Origin: Cognatiyoonia koreensis
GTDB taxonomy: Bacteria; Pseudomonadota; Alphaproteobacteria; Rhodobacterales; Rhodobacteraceae
NCBI RefSeq assembly: GCF_900109295.1
Contig: NZ_FOIZ01000001.1
Location: forward strand, 434,001 to 498,000
Length of the DNA: 64,000 bases
Reading direction: 5' to 3'
Part shown: positions 56,316 through 63,536 of the stretch, one piece after another
How positions within the stretch are numbered: the first letter of the stretch is position 1
Layout: every line of letters begins with the position of its first letter
Notes under the pieces: model-generated
The model's database searches: none
The model's input: only the letters and a program-made list of their open reading frames with translations
What the model was told of the DNA's origin: nothing
Program-made: the position numbers and the translations under genes

Positions 56316-56660
56316 TCAGCTACTCTTTTCCGCTCCAGCGATCATTTTAATCAAGTCATCGTAGTTGATCGGCTTCGTCAGGATCTTGCTGGTTCGTAAA
56401 TCTTCGGGAAGAGCGGATGCATCGTTACCCGAGACAAAAGCAAATGGTACGCCTTGCTCGCGGAGCTCTCTTGCCAGATCGAAACTTGTATCTGTTCTGA
56501 GATGCATATCGAGAAATGCAAAAGATGGCGCTTGCCGCTCCAACAATTTCCGCGCATCCGGAACAGTCGCGGCAGAAACCGGGTCATATCCGCGATCAGA
56601 GAGCTCGTCCTCAAGATCCATCGCGATGGTAGGGTCATCTTCAACAATCAATATCTTCAT
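56316..56660 (-). CDS. Single-domain response regulator
   Basis: 114 residues, receiver domain only: MKILIVEDDPTIAMDL (acidic pair), phospho-acceptor Asp in FAFLDMHLRTD (about residue 51), PFAFVSGNDAS (Ser/Thr) and ILTKPINYDD (Lys). No output domain, so it passes a phosphoryl group to another protein or acts by binding. Start overlaps the HWE kinase stop by 4 bp. In the general stress system such regulators (SdrG/MrrA-type) tune HWE-kinase signalling. Confidence 0.93.
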   Translation of the reverse strand: MKILIVEDDPTIAMDLEDELSDRGYDPVSAATVPDARKLLERQAPSFAFLDMHLRTDTSFDLARELREQGVPFAFVSGNDASALPEDLRTSKILTKPINYDDLIKMIAGAEKSS

Positions 56661-58024
56661 TCGAGATCCATCAGTATTTCGCAGGAAAGCCCCCGGGGAT
56701 CATAGTCAATCACCGCGCTGTCACCCTTGGGTGCAAGGCTTCGTTCGATCAGGCGACTACCAAAACCCTTGTGGGTTGGCACCTTCACTTCAGGTCCGCC
56801 ACGTTCACACCATGACAGGAAGAGCCTCGTTTTGCCGCCATCGACGATGACATGCCAAGACACTTTCACGGTCCCGGATTCGGACGATAACGCACCATAC
56901 TTTGACGCATTCGTCGCCAGCTCGTGCAAAACCAAACCCAGCGCGTGCGCGACATCTCCGGGCAGGTCAATATTTTCGCCATTCATCACAAGTTGTGTAT
57001 CGTCTGCTGCATACTGCAGGACCTGCCCCTGCAGGAGGGCCTTGAGCGGAACGACGTCATGATCGAACTCGACCAGCAGATCGTGCGACGCCGCGATGGC
57101 GCGCAGGCGTGCATTAAACGACGACCGAAAGCCATCTATGTTCTCAGCGGCCCGGACGGACTGCCCCGCGATTGACTGGATCGTGGCCAGCGTATTCTTA
57201 ACCCGGTGGCTCAGTTCCCTGATCAAAAGCTCTCGGTGCGCTTCCGCGGCCTTGCGTTCGCTAATATCAACCCCGGATGGAATAAGCTCTGTCACCTCCC
57301 CGGCAGCATTGAACACTGGCGCGATCTGAAAATCGATCCAAAGTTGCTGGTCACCGGCAACGCGAATTTTCGCGTCATATCGAATCCGTTCACCACTGGC
57401 CGCAGTGACAACCGCACGTTTCAGCTTATCCTTCGTAGCCTCATCGACATCCCACCAGAAACAATCCCAGAAAGGACGACCGATCACCTGATCACGCTCC
57501 CCCCCTGCGGCGGCAATGGCCGGTTCATTCGCCTCTAACAAGGTGCCGTCAAGAGAGAGAACACCAACAAAGGCGAGCACACCATCAATTAGGTTCTTGA
57601 GCCTTTCCTCACCCGCGCGTGCTTCGGAGATGTCCGCAAATGATAGTGCCAATCCATCGCCAGACTTGGTAGCCGTGGTTCGGAACCAAGCCTTGATGCT
57701 GCCGTGATCGTAATGAAATTCATTCTGCCAGGTCTTGCCGGTCTCTAGGACCTCTACGTAGGCATCAAACAGACCTTCATCCCGGTTTCCTGGCATCTCG
57801 ACCAAGAGACGCTTACCCAGCAGCGTCTCCGGGTCGCGACCAATAATTTTGCCCGCAGCCTTGTTTGCAAACGTCCATTCGAGGTCGACAATATCGCCAG
57901 CGTCTCCCCTCACCGGGTCGAACATCATGAAGCCATCGGGGGTCACATCGTGAAATGCGAGGAAAGCGCTTTCTGCGGAAACGCCGCCACGCGACGCCAG
58001 GCCAGTGTTGGCTTTCTGGATCAC
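56657..58024 (-). CDS. HWE-family histidine kinase with two PAS domains
   Basis: 455 residues with GTG start at 58024, preceded by GGGGGA; an ATG slightly upstream is out of frame. PAS domain A (about 22-135: VTPDGFMMFDPVRGD) and PAS B (about 142-255: IDGVLAFVGVLSLDGTLLEANE). HWE kinase: H-box LIRELSHRVKNTLATIQSI (about 267-285), N-box VLHELATNASKYGAL, and LFLSWCERGGP with the W-x-E. No membrane helix, so it senses in the cytosol. This class feeds PhyR-NepR-EcfG. Partner is the coupled receiver. Confidence 0.93.
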   Translation of the reverse strand: MIQKANTGLASRGGVSAESAFLAFHDVTPDGFMMFDPVRGDAGDIVDLEWTFANKAAGKIIGRDPETLLGKRLLVEMPGNRDEGLFDAYVEVLETGKTWQNEFHYDHGSIKAWFRTTATKSGDGLALSFADISEARAGEERLKNLIDGVLAFVGVLSLDGTLLEANEPAIAAAGGERDQVIGRPFWDCFWWDVDEATKDKLKRAVVTAASGERIRYDAKIRVAGDQQLWIDFQIAPVFNAAGEVTELIPSGVDISERKAAEAHRELLIRELSHRVKNTLATIQSIAGQSVRAAENIDGFRSSFNARLRAIAASHDLLVEFDHDVVPLKALLQGQVLQYAADDTQLVMNGENIDLPGDVAHALGLVLHELATNASKYGALSSESGTVKVSWHVIVDGGKTRLFLSWCERGGPEVKVPTHKGFGSRLIERSLAPKGDSAVIDYDPRGLSCEILMDLE

Positions 58025-58096
58025 TCATATCCCCCATTGGTGGCGTTCAATTCAATAATATAGGTTTTTACTATACAGGTGACCAAGTCAATCTAA

Positions 58097-58396
58097 CACA
58101 CCCCATACGCCTTTGTTGAACGTGACGACCTGACTACAGAAGACCTCACCGGCGCACGGGTTTATGGTCCGGATAACGAAGACGTGGGCGAAATCAGTGA
58201 ATTGATGCTGACGGACGACGGTCAACTAGACCGCGCAGTGACTGATGTCGGCGGGTTCTTGGGTATGGGTGAACGCCCGATTGCTGTGACACGAGACGAG
58301 ATGGAAATCGTTCGGTTCCACGACGGTGGCGATCTGCGTGTTTGCATCGACAGCACGCAGGAAGCGTTGGAACAACTGCCAGAAAACGAAGGCTAG
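58097..58396 (+). pseudogene. 5'-truncated PRC-barrel domain gene
   Basis: After an in-frame stop at 58094, the frame reads YAFVERDDLTTEDLTGARVY then GPDNEDVGEISELML, LDRAVTDVGGFLGMGERP, and ends EALEQLPENEG. This is the C-terminal PRC-barrel portion of secreted/stress proteins that normally carry a signal peptide and about 80 more residues. No ATG lies upstream in frame; a GTG at 58184 could start only half the domain. Read as a remnant. A weak hairpin and T-run (58424-58446) follow. Confidence 0.7.
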
Positions 58397-58423
58397 TTTG
58401 ATCAGTTGACGGGATGAACGGCC

Positions 58424-58446
58424 GGGGCCCAAGCCCGACCTTTTTT
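58424..58446 (+). terminator. Hairpin with T-run after the PRC-barrel remnant
   Basis: GGGC (58425-58428) and GCCC (58433-58436) flank CCAA, followed by GACC and six T. Short stem, moderate confidence. Confidence 0.55.
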
Positions 58447-58599
58447 GCGCCCATCGCAAGTTATGCCGCATCATAAAAACGAAACTCCAAGGGAATAAGA
58501 TTAGAAAATTCTCTCGGCACGCACATCGCACGATCAATTGGGAGATACAGGTAAGCAAACCGGCATCTCGTTGTAAGAATTCGCATCAACGTACTATGT

Positions 58600-58755
58600 G
58601 CGGAAGGATGCTGGCGCAGAGATTGAGCTGGCATCGGCCCTTGGAGGTCAAGGGCGAAGACTGGGAGTCAGTTGTTCTGATCGACGGTTAGCTGGTGACT
58701 GGCCAGAACTCCGCGTTGTCAGAGAAAGCCACCTGGAAGCTGCTCAGCCGCATCT
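58600..58755 (+). pseudogene. Remnant of a DJ-1/PfpI-type glutamine amidotransferase-like gene
   Basis: One frame reads EVKGEDWESVVLIDG, then an in-frame TAG (58689-58691), then LVTGQNSALSEKATWKLL; this matches the C-terminal end of the DJ-1/PfpI superfamily (consensus about DWxxxVVxDGxLITGQNPASS). A neighbouring frame upstream reads IELASALGGQG, which would fit the preceding helix, so a frameshift near 58645 is also likely. The rest of the gene is missing. Identification is by eye and only moderate. Confidence 0.5.
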
Positions 58756-59736
58756 TCATTCGAACTTCGTGTCGTCTTGCACAGCAATGATAGCCTTCAT
58801 CGGGAAATGATCAGACCCGACAGGATCCAATCGACTGAATGAGATAAGGTCCAGTCCCTCGGTCAGGTAGAGCTGATCAATGGGAAAACGCATCCACCAG
58901 GACGTTGCATCGAAGCTGGGGATCATGCCGCGACCGACACGCGGGTCACGGAACTCTCCATATTCCTTGAACCGCTCGGAAGTCCGCGACCAAGCAACAT
59001 CGTTGAAATCCCCCATCGCCACAACCGGCAACACTTCGCGGTCCGCCAGAAGCGCTGCACGCTTGATCTGCTCATCCCGTTCGTCAGTGTCCTGTCCAGG
59101 AACCGGCGGACGTGGATGCAAACCTACAAAGAAGAAGTTTCCAGTCGGTCCTTCGAGATCAGCAAGAATACTGGGGGTTTCGTCATCGCTCAGGAAGACA
59201 ACGTCTGCGTCAACTACAGGAAGGTTTGTCGCAAAAACGACACCGTAGTGATTTTCAAGCGGATAGGTGATTACCGTTTCGAAACGTGCCAACACCGGTT
59301 TCAACGCTTCAACCCATGTTTCATCAGTTTCCATTAGAAACAGGACGTCAGGGACCTCGCGCTCGACCATCTCAATAACGCTTGAGTAGTCAGTGTTCTG
59401 CATGAGGACGTTGACCGAAATGATCGAAATCTGCTCCTCTTCCGGAGCATTGTCCGTGATGGCAATCTCTTGAGTTGCCCACATGGTGTACGGAAAAATC
59501 CGGAGTGACTGATATGCAAACGCTGCAGCCAAGAGGGCGATACCAAAGACGATACTTCTGCTGCAAAACAGGAGCCCAAGGGCGGCGGTTGCAAGGGCTA
59601 CCAATGCGATGTGCAAGCGCGGAAAATCCCAACCTCTGATCCACCATTCCTGGTTTCCGGACAACGGAAGAAGCGTCGTTGCAACGACCAAACCGGTGAG
59701 AACCCAGAAGAGTACGCGCGGAAGAAATTTGCTCAT
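58756..59736 (-). CDS. Membrane-anchored endonuclease/exonuclease/phosphatase family protein
   Basis: 326 residues. Three N-terminal membrane helices (about 7-25, 42-60, 62-80), then an EEP domain (about 100-326): ISIISVNVLMQN, LFLMETDETW (Glu), VVAMGDFNDVAWS (Asp-x-Asn), and VGSDHFPMKAI (Ser-Asp-His) as the metal/catalytic set. The family includes phospholipase-like and phosphodiesterase activities on surface substrates; with a membrane anchor it likely acts in the periplasm on lipid or nucleotide. Not in an operon with its neighbours. Confidence 0.9.
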   Translation of the reverse strand: MSKFLPRVLFWVLTGLVVATTLLPLSGNQEWWIRGWDFPRLHIALVALATAALGLLFCSRSIVFGIALLAAAFAYQSLRIFPYTMWATQEIAITDNAPEEEQISIISVNVLMQNTDYSSVIEMVEREVPDVLFLMETDETWVEALKPVLARFETVITYPLENHYGVVFATNLPVVDADVVFLSDDETPSILADLEGPTGNFFFVGLHPRPPVPGQDTDERDEQIKRAALLADREVLPVVAMGDFNDVAWSRTSERFKEYGEFRDPRVGRGMIPSFDATSWWMRFPIDQLYLTEGLDLISFSRLDPVGSDHFPMKAIIAVQDDTKFE

Positions 59737-60095
59737 TTCTTGGTTTGCCTTGTCTTCGTCGCCTGCAGCAACGTTGTCGCGGTTAATGCAACGCCCAAAC
59801 GCCAGTATTGTTACCTTGTAGTATTCGAAACTGGTGAACGCCTCAGGCGTTCCATATTCACGACGAAGTATACCGCTGTATGCTGAAATCCAACTAGACT
59901 TCTTTACAGATCAACTCTTGCCCTTGCTGTGAACCCAGTTTCGCGAAGCTAAGCAACAAGCGAGGATAGTCACATGCCTGTACCTGCCTGCGGTTTGTTG
60001 AGGTCGCATGCCAATTCGCAAAACATTGGAACTAAAGAAGTGCTGCCGAGTTAATTGGCTAGAGTGCAAGCAATCGCAGCAAAAGGCATCTTGTC
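59737..60095. other. 359-bp gap, divergent upstream region
   Basis: AT-richer, no convincing gene. It holds AACGCCTCAGGCGTT (59837-59851, an inverted repeat with 6-bp arms) and, near its right end, a near-match to an EcfG promoter (60028-60052). It must supply promoters for the membrane phosphodiesterase (minus) and the small stress genes (plus). Confidence 0.5.
60028..60052 (+). promoter_or_regulatory. Near-match EcfG promoter before the PLDc_N gene
   Basis: GGAAC at 60028-60032, 16 bases, then AGTT (60049-60052), against the consensus CGTT. It is 44 bp before the PLDc_N start and in the proper orientation. One mismatch in the -10, so moderate support only. Confidence 0.4.
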
Positions 60096-60281
60096 ATGGA
60101 ATACGGCATCTTCGGCCTTCTGGTCCTCGTCGCAGACGTCTACGCAATCATCAACATTATTTCGAGCCGCGCTTCGGTTGGTGCCAAGGTTCTTTGGACA
60201 CTTCTCGTGCTCGTTCTGCCGGTCGTTGGTTTTATCATCTGGTTCTTTGCAGGACCCCGAGGGAACGCCGCAACGGCGTAA
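60096..60281 (+). CDS. PLDc_N-domain small membrane protein
   Basis: 61 residues. MEYGIFGLLVLVADVYAIIN, then ISSRASVGAKVLWTLLVLVLPVVGFIIWFFAGP, two hydrophobic helices with a short polar loop and the GFIIWFFAGP end characteristic of PLDc_N (phospholipase D nuclease N-terminal) peptides, the short ones being YtzE/PspC-like membrane proteins of unknown function. First of a stress-type row with csbD. GCATCTTGTC upstream is not a strong SD. Confidence 0.82.
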   Translation: MEYGIFGLLVLVADVYAIINIISSRASVGAKVLWTLLVLVLPVVGFIIWFFAGPRGNAATA

Positions 60282-60355
60282 CGCGGCATCGATCACCGCA
60301 ACGCGGGATGGCACCAGCCACCCGTCAACACTCAACATGAAAAAGGAATATCATC

Positions 60356-60553
60356 ATGAATTGGGATCAAGTCGAAGGTAAGTGGAAAGAAATGGTCGGC
60401 TCTGTCAAAGCAAAATGGGGCGATTTGACCGACGACGAAGTCGCCGAAGTGGACGGCAACCGTGAGGCACTGGAGGGCAAAATTCAGGCCAAGTACGGTA
60501 AGTCCAAGGAAGAAGCCAAGAAAGAAGTTGATGAGTTTATAGACGGGCTTTGA
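60356..60553 (+). CDS. CsbD family stress protein
   Basis: 65 residues. MNWDQVEGKWKEMVGSVKAK, GDLTDDEVAEVDGNREALEGKIQAKYGKSKEEA is the CsbD pattern (a small, helical, very hydrophilic stress protein seen in Bacillus sigB regulon and in proteobacterial stress regulons). AAAAAGGAA lies upstream. Probably in one transcript with the PLDc_N gene, 74 bp away. Terminator follows. Confidence 0.95.
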   Translation: MNWDQVEGKWKEMVGSVKAKWGDLTDDEVAEVDGNREALEGKIQAKYGKSKEEAKKEVDEFIDGL

Positions 60554-60556
60554 TTG

Positions 60557-60583
60557 CATGAGCCGCCCGGTGGGGCGGCTCAT
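60557..60583 (+). terminator. Rho-independent-type hairpin after CsbD
   Basis: GAGCCGCC pairs with GGCGGCTC across CGGTGG, followed by an AT-rich tract without a long T-run. Confidence 0.65.
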
Positions 60584-60631
60584 TACATCTTAATCGCCAC
60601 GTTGGTTTGAATTTCGTAGGGAGGGGATACA

Positions 60632-60706
60632 GTGAACCGTATCATTTACATTATTGGTCTAGTTGTTGTTGTTCTGTTCATCTTGGGCTTTTTAGGCCTT
60701 CGGTAA
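60632..60706 (+). CDS. 24-residue single-helix membrane peptide
   Basis: GTG 60632 to TAA 60704, with a strong AGGGAGGGG five to eight bases upstream. Product: MNRIIYIIGLVVVVLFILGF then LGLR. It resembles the small hydrophobic peptides found beside CsbD genes in alphaproteobacteria as I recall. A very good ribosome site and clean hydrophobic/basic layout support translation; function is unknown (perhaps inner-membrane stress peptide). Confidence 0.6.
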   Translation: MNRIIYIIGLVVVVLFILGFLGLR

Positions 60707-60850
60707 GATTTAAGGTGACTGCAACCGGGTGTCTCTTGCCGGAGCGAACCTTAGGGTAATCACTGGATAGGGACGTCGTGGTATGCTTCGCACGCGGAGA
60801 GCCATGACGTACCATCGAGCGGTTCCACAAAATCCAAGTCAGGGCGTCAA

Positions 60851-61921
60851 TTGGACGAGCAAAAGATAACAAACCGGCTGCTTGCGGCCATTCTATTACT
60901 CATGATTTTTGCGACAGTCTTTTTTGCCAAGGACGTCGTTCTGCCCGTCGTGATAGGGATTTTGCTGTCTCTGACACTTGGGCCCGTTGTGCGTAAGTTT
61001 CGGCGGCTAGGCGTGCCCGCCGTGATTTCTTCCGCGATCCTAATTCTTGGCTTCTGCGGAATTATTGGCACCGGTGTCGGCCTACTTGGAGGATCTGTAT
61101 CAAGTTGGTTCGATGATATTCCGCGGATCGAGGCGGAGGTTCGCCAGAAACTACGCGGGCTAACAGACTCTGTCGAAGCGGTGCAGGAAGCCGCTGAACA
61201 AGTTGAGGAAATCGCCAGCGGTGAAGCAGACAGTGTTCAGACTGTCGTTGTGCAACAACCTGGGTTGATCACCGCCGCTGTCAGTAATCTGGCCAGTTTT
61301 GTGACGTCTCTCACAGTAGGATTGATTCTTGCACTTTTCTTGCTGTCGTCTGGCAACCTGTTCTACGAAAAAATCATCGAATCCTTTCCAAATCTCAGTG
61401 GCAAGAAGGCCGCCCTTACAGCGGTCTATGAGATCGAGCGCAGTATCTCTCATTACCTCCTTGCGATAACACTAATAAATGCAGCGCTGGGCCTTGCTGT
61501 TGGGCTCGCGATGTTTGCCATCGGTGTGCCCTATGCCTTTGTGTGGGGTGTGGCTGCGTTCTTCTTGAACTACTTGCCGTTTGTCGGTGGCGTTGTCGGC
61601 ACACTTGGCGTGGCTGGGTTTTCGATCGTCAGCTTTGACAGTATCACTTATGCAGTCTTAGCACCTATAACCTACCTCCTCTTGACCTCTATTGAGGCTC
61701 AGTTTGTGACGCCATACCTGCTGGGCAAACGTCTACAACTCAACACCGTTGCGGTGTTCATAACCGTCATATTTTGGGGTTGGCTATGGGGCATTCCGGG
61801 CGCGCTCATGGCTGTGCCCATTCTGGTGCTGGTGAAGGTCATTTGTGACCATGTCTCGTCTCTAAGTACATTTGGAAATTTTCTGGGTGCACGCGTCACG
61901 CAAAACTCATTGCAGGACTGA
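60851..61921 (+). CDS. AI-2E family transporter (permease)
   Basis: 356 residues with TTG start (60851, LDEQKITNRL), AGGG nearby; an ATG at 60902 would omit part of the first helix. About eight membrane helices: VVLPVVIGILLSLTLGPVV early, and the FLNYLPFVGGVVGTLGVAG region plus QFVTPYLLGKRLQLNTVAVF typical of the family. Periplasmic loop (about 85-140) is acidic with a coiled coil. The family exports autoinducer-2 in name, but many members are ion or stress-linked. Adjacent to CsbD-type genes. Confidence 0.9.
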   Translation: MDEQKITNRLLAAILLLMIFATVFFAKDVVLPVVIGILLSLTLGPVVRKFRRLGVPAVISSAILILGFCGIIGTGVGLLGGSVSSWFDDIPRIEAEVRQKLRGLTDSVEAVQEAAEQVEEIASGEADSVQTVVVQQPGLITAAVSNLASFVTSLTVGLILALFLLSSGNLFYEKIIESFPNLSGKKAALTAVYEIERSISHYLLAITLINAALGLAVGLAMFAIGVPYAFVWGVAAFFLNYLPFVGGVVGTLGVAGFSIVSFDSITYAVLAPITYLLLTSIEAQFVTPYLLGKRLQLNTVAVFITVIFWGWLWGIPGALMAVPILVLVKVICDHVSSLSTFGNFLGARVTQNSLQD

Positions 61922-62042
61922 TGCTTCAGATGACATGTGCGGTCAATTTTCTGATCCAGTCTCGCGCATGGCCATGCATTTCTCCTTATTCACGCGCTCG
62001 GACCGGCCGGGTGAGCCAATGCTTTCGATTTTTTTGTCAGGA

Positions 62043-62579
62043 TCAGACGCTGATTTCTCCTGTTTCAGGCGACTTCGGATTGCGGAAGCCCATCGCAACC
62101 CATGCGCCAAAAAGTTTTGCAAAGAAGCCAAGGCTCTGTTTCTTGGAATTGGGAATGTCGCCCGGTAAATGCGCTCCTTCGGGCAGGTCCGACGCCATGG
62201 TCCGCATTTCCGGTGGCGGTATCGCGCCCTCTGGCCAAAGCGTGCCGTACAGGCTCAGCCAATGGCCGTGTTTGAATTCCAGATAGACCGGCGTATTGCA
62301 GCAGGTGGCGATCACCCGCTCGGACGATGACTCCGGCGCCAACCGAAACGAGGCAAGGTTTTCGATCCCAGACACGAACTGCACCCGGTCCTTGCGATAC
62401 ATCACATAAGGCGTGGCGTCATAGTCGGTTAGGATCGGCGGTGCACCATCGAGATTCTGCATTCGTACAGCCGCTTCGCGACACGAAGAACAGCAGCATT
62501 CGACGCTCGCGATATGCTTGCCGTGCACCTCAAGGCGGGTTTGTCCGCAGGAACATGCGATTTCGGTGCTCTCACTCAT
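62043..62579 (-). CDS. GFA-like zinc protein (DUF6151-type)
   Basis: 178 residues. The N-terminus IACSCGQTRLEVHG has CxC and ECCCSSCREAAV the second Cys cluster (residues about 9-11 and 28-33), with CCNTPVYLEFKHG later; this layout is that of glutathione-dependent formaldehyde-activating/CENP-V relatives with about six Zn ligands. Enzymatic role unproved. It starts inside the end of the VOC gene (8-bp overlap). Confidence 0.75.
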   Translation of the reverse strand: MSESTEIACSCGQTRLEVHGKHIASVECCCSSCREAAVRMQNLDGAPPILTDYDATPYVMYRKDRVQFVSGIENLASFRLAPESSSERVIATCCNTPVYLEFKHGHWLSLYGTLWPEGAIPPPEMRTMASDLPEGAHLPGDIPNSKKQSLGFFAKLFGAWVAMGFRNPKSPETGEISV

Positions 62580-63051
62580 GTGCTGGCTCCTTAGCGGCTT
62601 TTTCTAGTGCCGCGATGTCGATCTTTCCCATCTGCATCATGGTTTCGCTTACCCGGCCCACTACGGCAGGATCATCGCTGGCAAGAAGGTCCGGCATCCG
62701 CTTCGGCACGACCTGCCATGAGACGCCAAAACGATCCACGACCCAACCGCAGCGCCCCGGCTCACCGCCATTGGCGATCAGCGCATTCCAGAGCCGGTCG
62801 GTTTCCTCCTGATCCTCGGTGAGGATGCTGATCGACGCGGCGGGCGTCAGCTCAAACCCTAGCCCTGCTGTCAGGATCATCATCGGCGCACCGGCCAAGG
62901 TGAACTCAACAATCATCGGATCGTCGGGCTGACCGTTCTCGCGCACCGCCTCGATCCGGCTGTCGGGCACCAGGGCAACGTATTCCTTTGCGGCCTCATG
63001 GCCCTTTTTCTCGAACCAAAAGCAGGTTCGGACTTTTGCGGCGTGTTCCAT
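62572..63051 (-). CDS. PhnB-like VOC (3-demethylubiquinone methyltransferase-type) protein
   Basis: 159 residues from ATG 63051 (MEHAAKVRTCFWFEKKGHEAAKEY). VOC fold: EFTLAGAPMMILTAGLG, WVVDRFGVSWQVVPKRMPDLL. PhnB-family proteins are widespread, often without enzymatic proof. In the same run as the AHSA1 and TetR genes; the set is typical of reporter-like detox or small-molecule response loci, inference. Confidence 0.87.
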   Translation of the reverse strand: MEHAAKVRTCFWFEKKGHEAAKEYVALVPDSRIEAVRENGQPDDPMIVEFTLAGAPMMILTAGLGFELTPAASISILTEDQEETDRLWNALIANGGEPGRCGWVVDRFGVSWQVVPKRMPDLLASDDPAVVGRVSETMMQMGKIDIAALEKAAKEPAHE

Positions 63052-63113
63052 CTTGTGTTTCTCCCTTGTTGAGCCTTTCGGCTTGCCGTCTCGTCCTGCC
63101 GAGCCTGAGGTGT

Positions 63114-63536
63114 TCAGCCGCGCTTGCCTTCGGTGTGGGCCCTGAAGCTGTCCAGAATCGCCTGCCATCCGCCGCGCTGCATCTCGGCCGGGTTTTGCGT
63201 CTCGGGGTCGAACGTGGTCGCTACGTGGGTTTTTCCGTCCCGGTCCGTGAAGGTCGTATGTACCTTGCGGCCGTCATCGAGAACGAACGTGATCGACTCC
63301 TGCGGTTCGATTGCTTCGAAGGTGCCGCCAAAGTCGAAGCCCATGCTGCCATCCTTGGCTTCCATGCGTGCGGTCTGCCTGCCGCCGACCCGCAGGTCGA
63401 CATCGGCGCGCGGGCAGCACCAGTCATCGCTCGCGAAATTCCATTGCGTGATATCTGCCGGGGTCGTGTAGGCGCTCCAGACCTTTTCCACGGGAGCGTT
63501 GATCGTCGTCTCGACGGTAATCTTCTGGCTGGTCAT
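63114..63536 (-). CDS. SRPBCC / AHSA1-domain protein
   Basis: 140 residues. VETTINAPVEKVWSAYTTPADITQWNFASDDW (in part: APVEKVWSAYTTP) and GGTFEAIEPQESITFVLDDGRKV are the AHSA1/START-like pattern, ending with GGWQAILDSFRAHTEG. A hydrophobic-pocket fold, possibly binding a small ligand or acting as stress co-factor. Its start overlaps the TetR stop by 4 bp (ATGA). Confidence 0.9.
   Translation of the reverse strand: MTSQKITVETTINAPVEKVWSAYTTPADITQWNFASDDWCCPRADVDLRVGGRQTARMEAKDGSMGFDFGGTFEAIEPQESITFVLDDGRKVHTTFTDRDGKTHVATTFDPETQNPAEMQRGGWQAILDSFRAHTEGKRG

Noticed and set aside
58598..58810. Plus-strand ORF starting ATGCGGAAGGATG overlapping the DJ-1 remnant
   Set aside because: Only part of it matches a family, in a different frame from the rest; read as frameshifted remnant.
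59837..59851. AACGCC...GGCGTT inverted repeat as an EcfG promoter on the minus strand
   Set aside because: GGAAC and CGTT occur there but are only 8 bases apart, against the 16-17 required.
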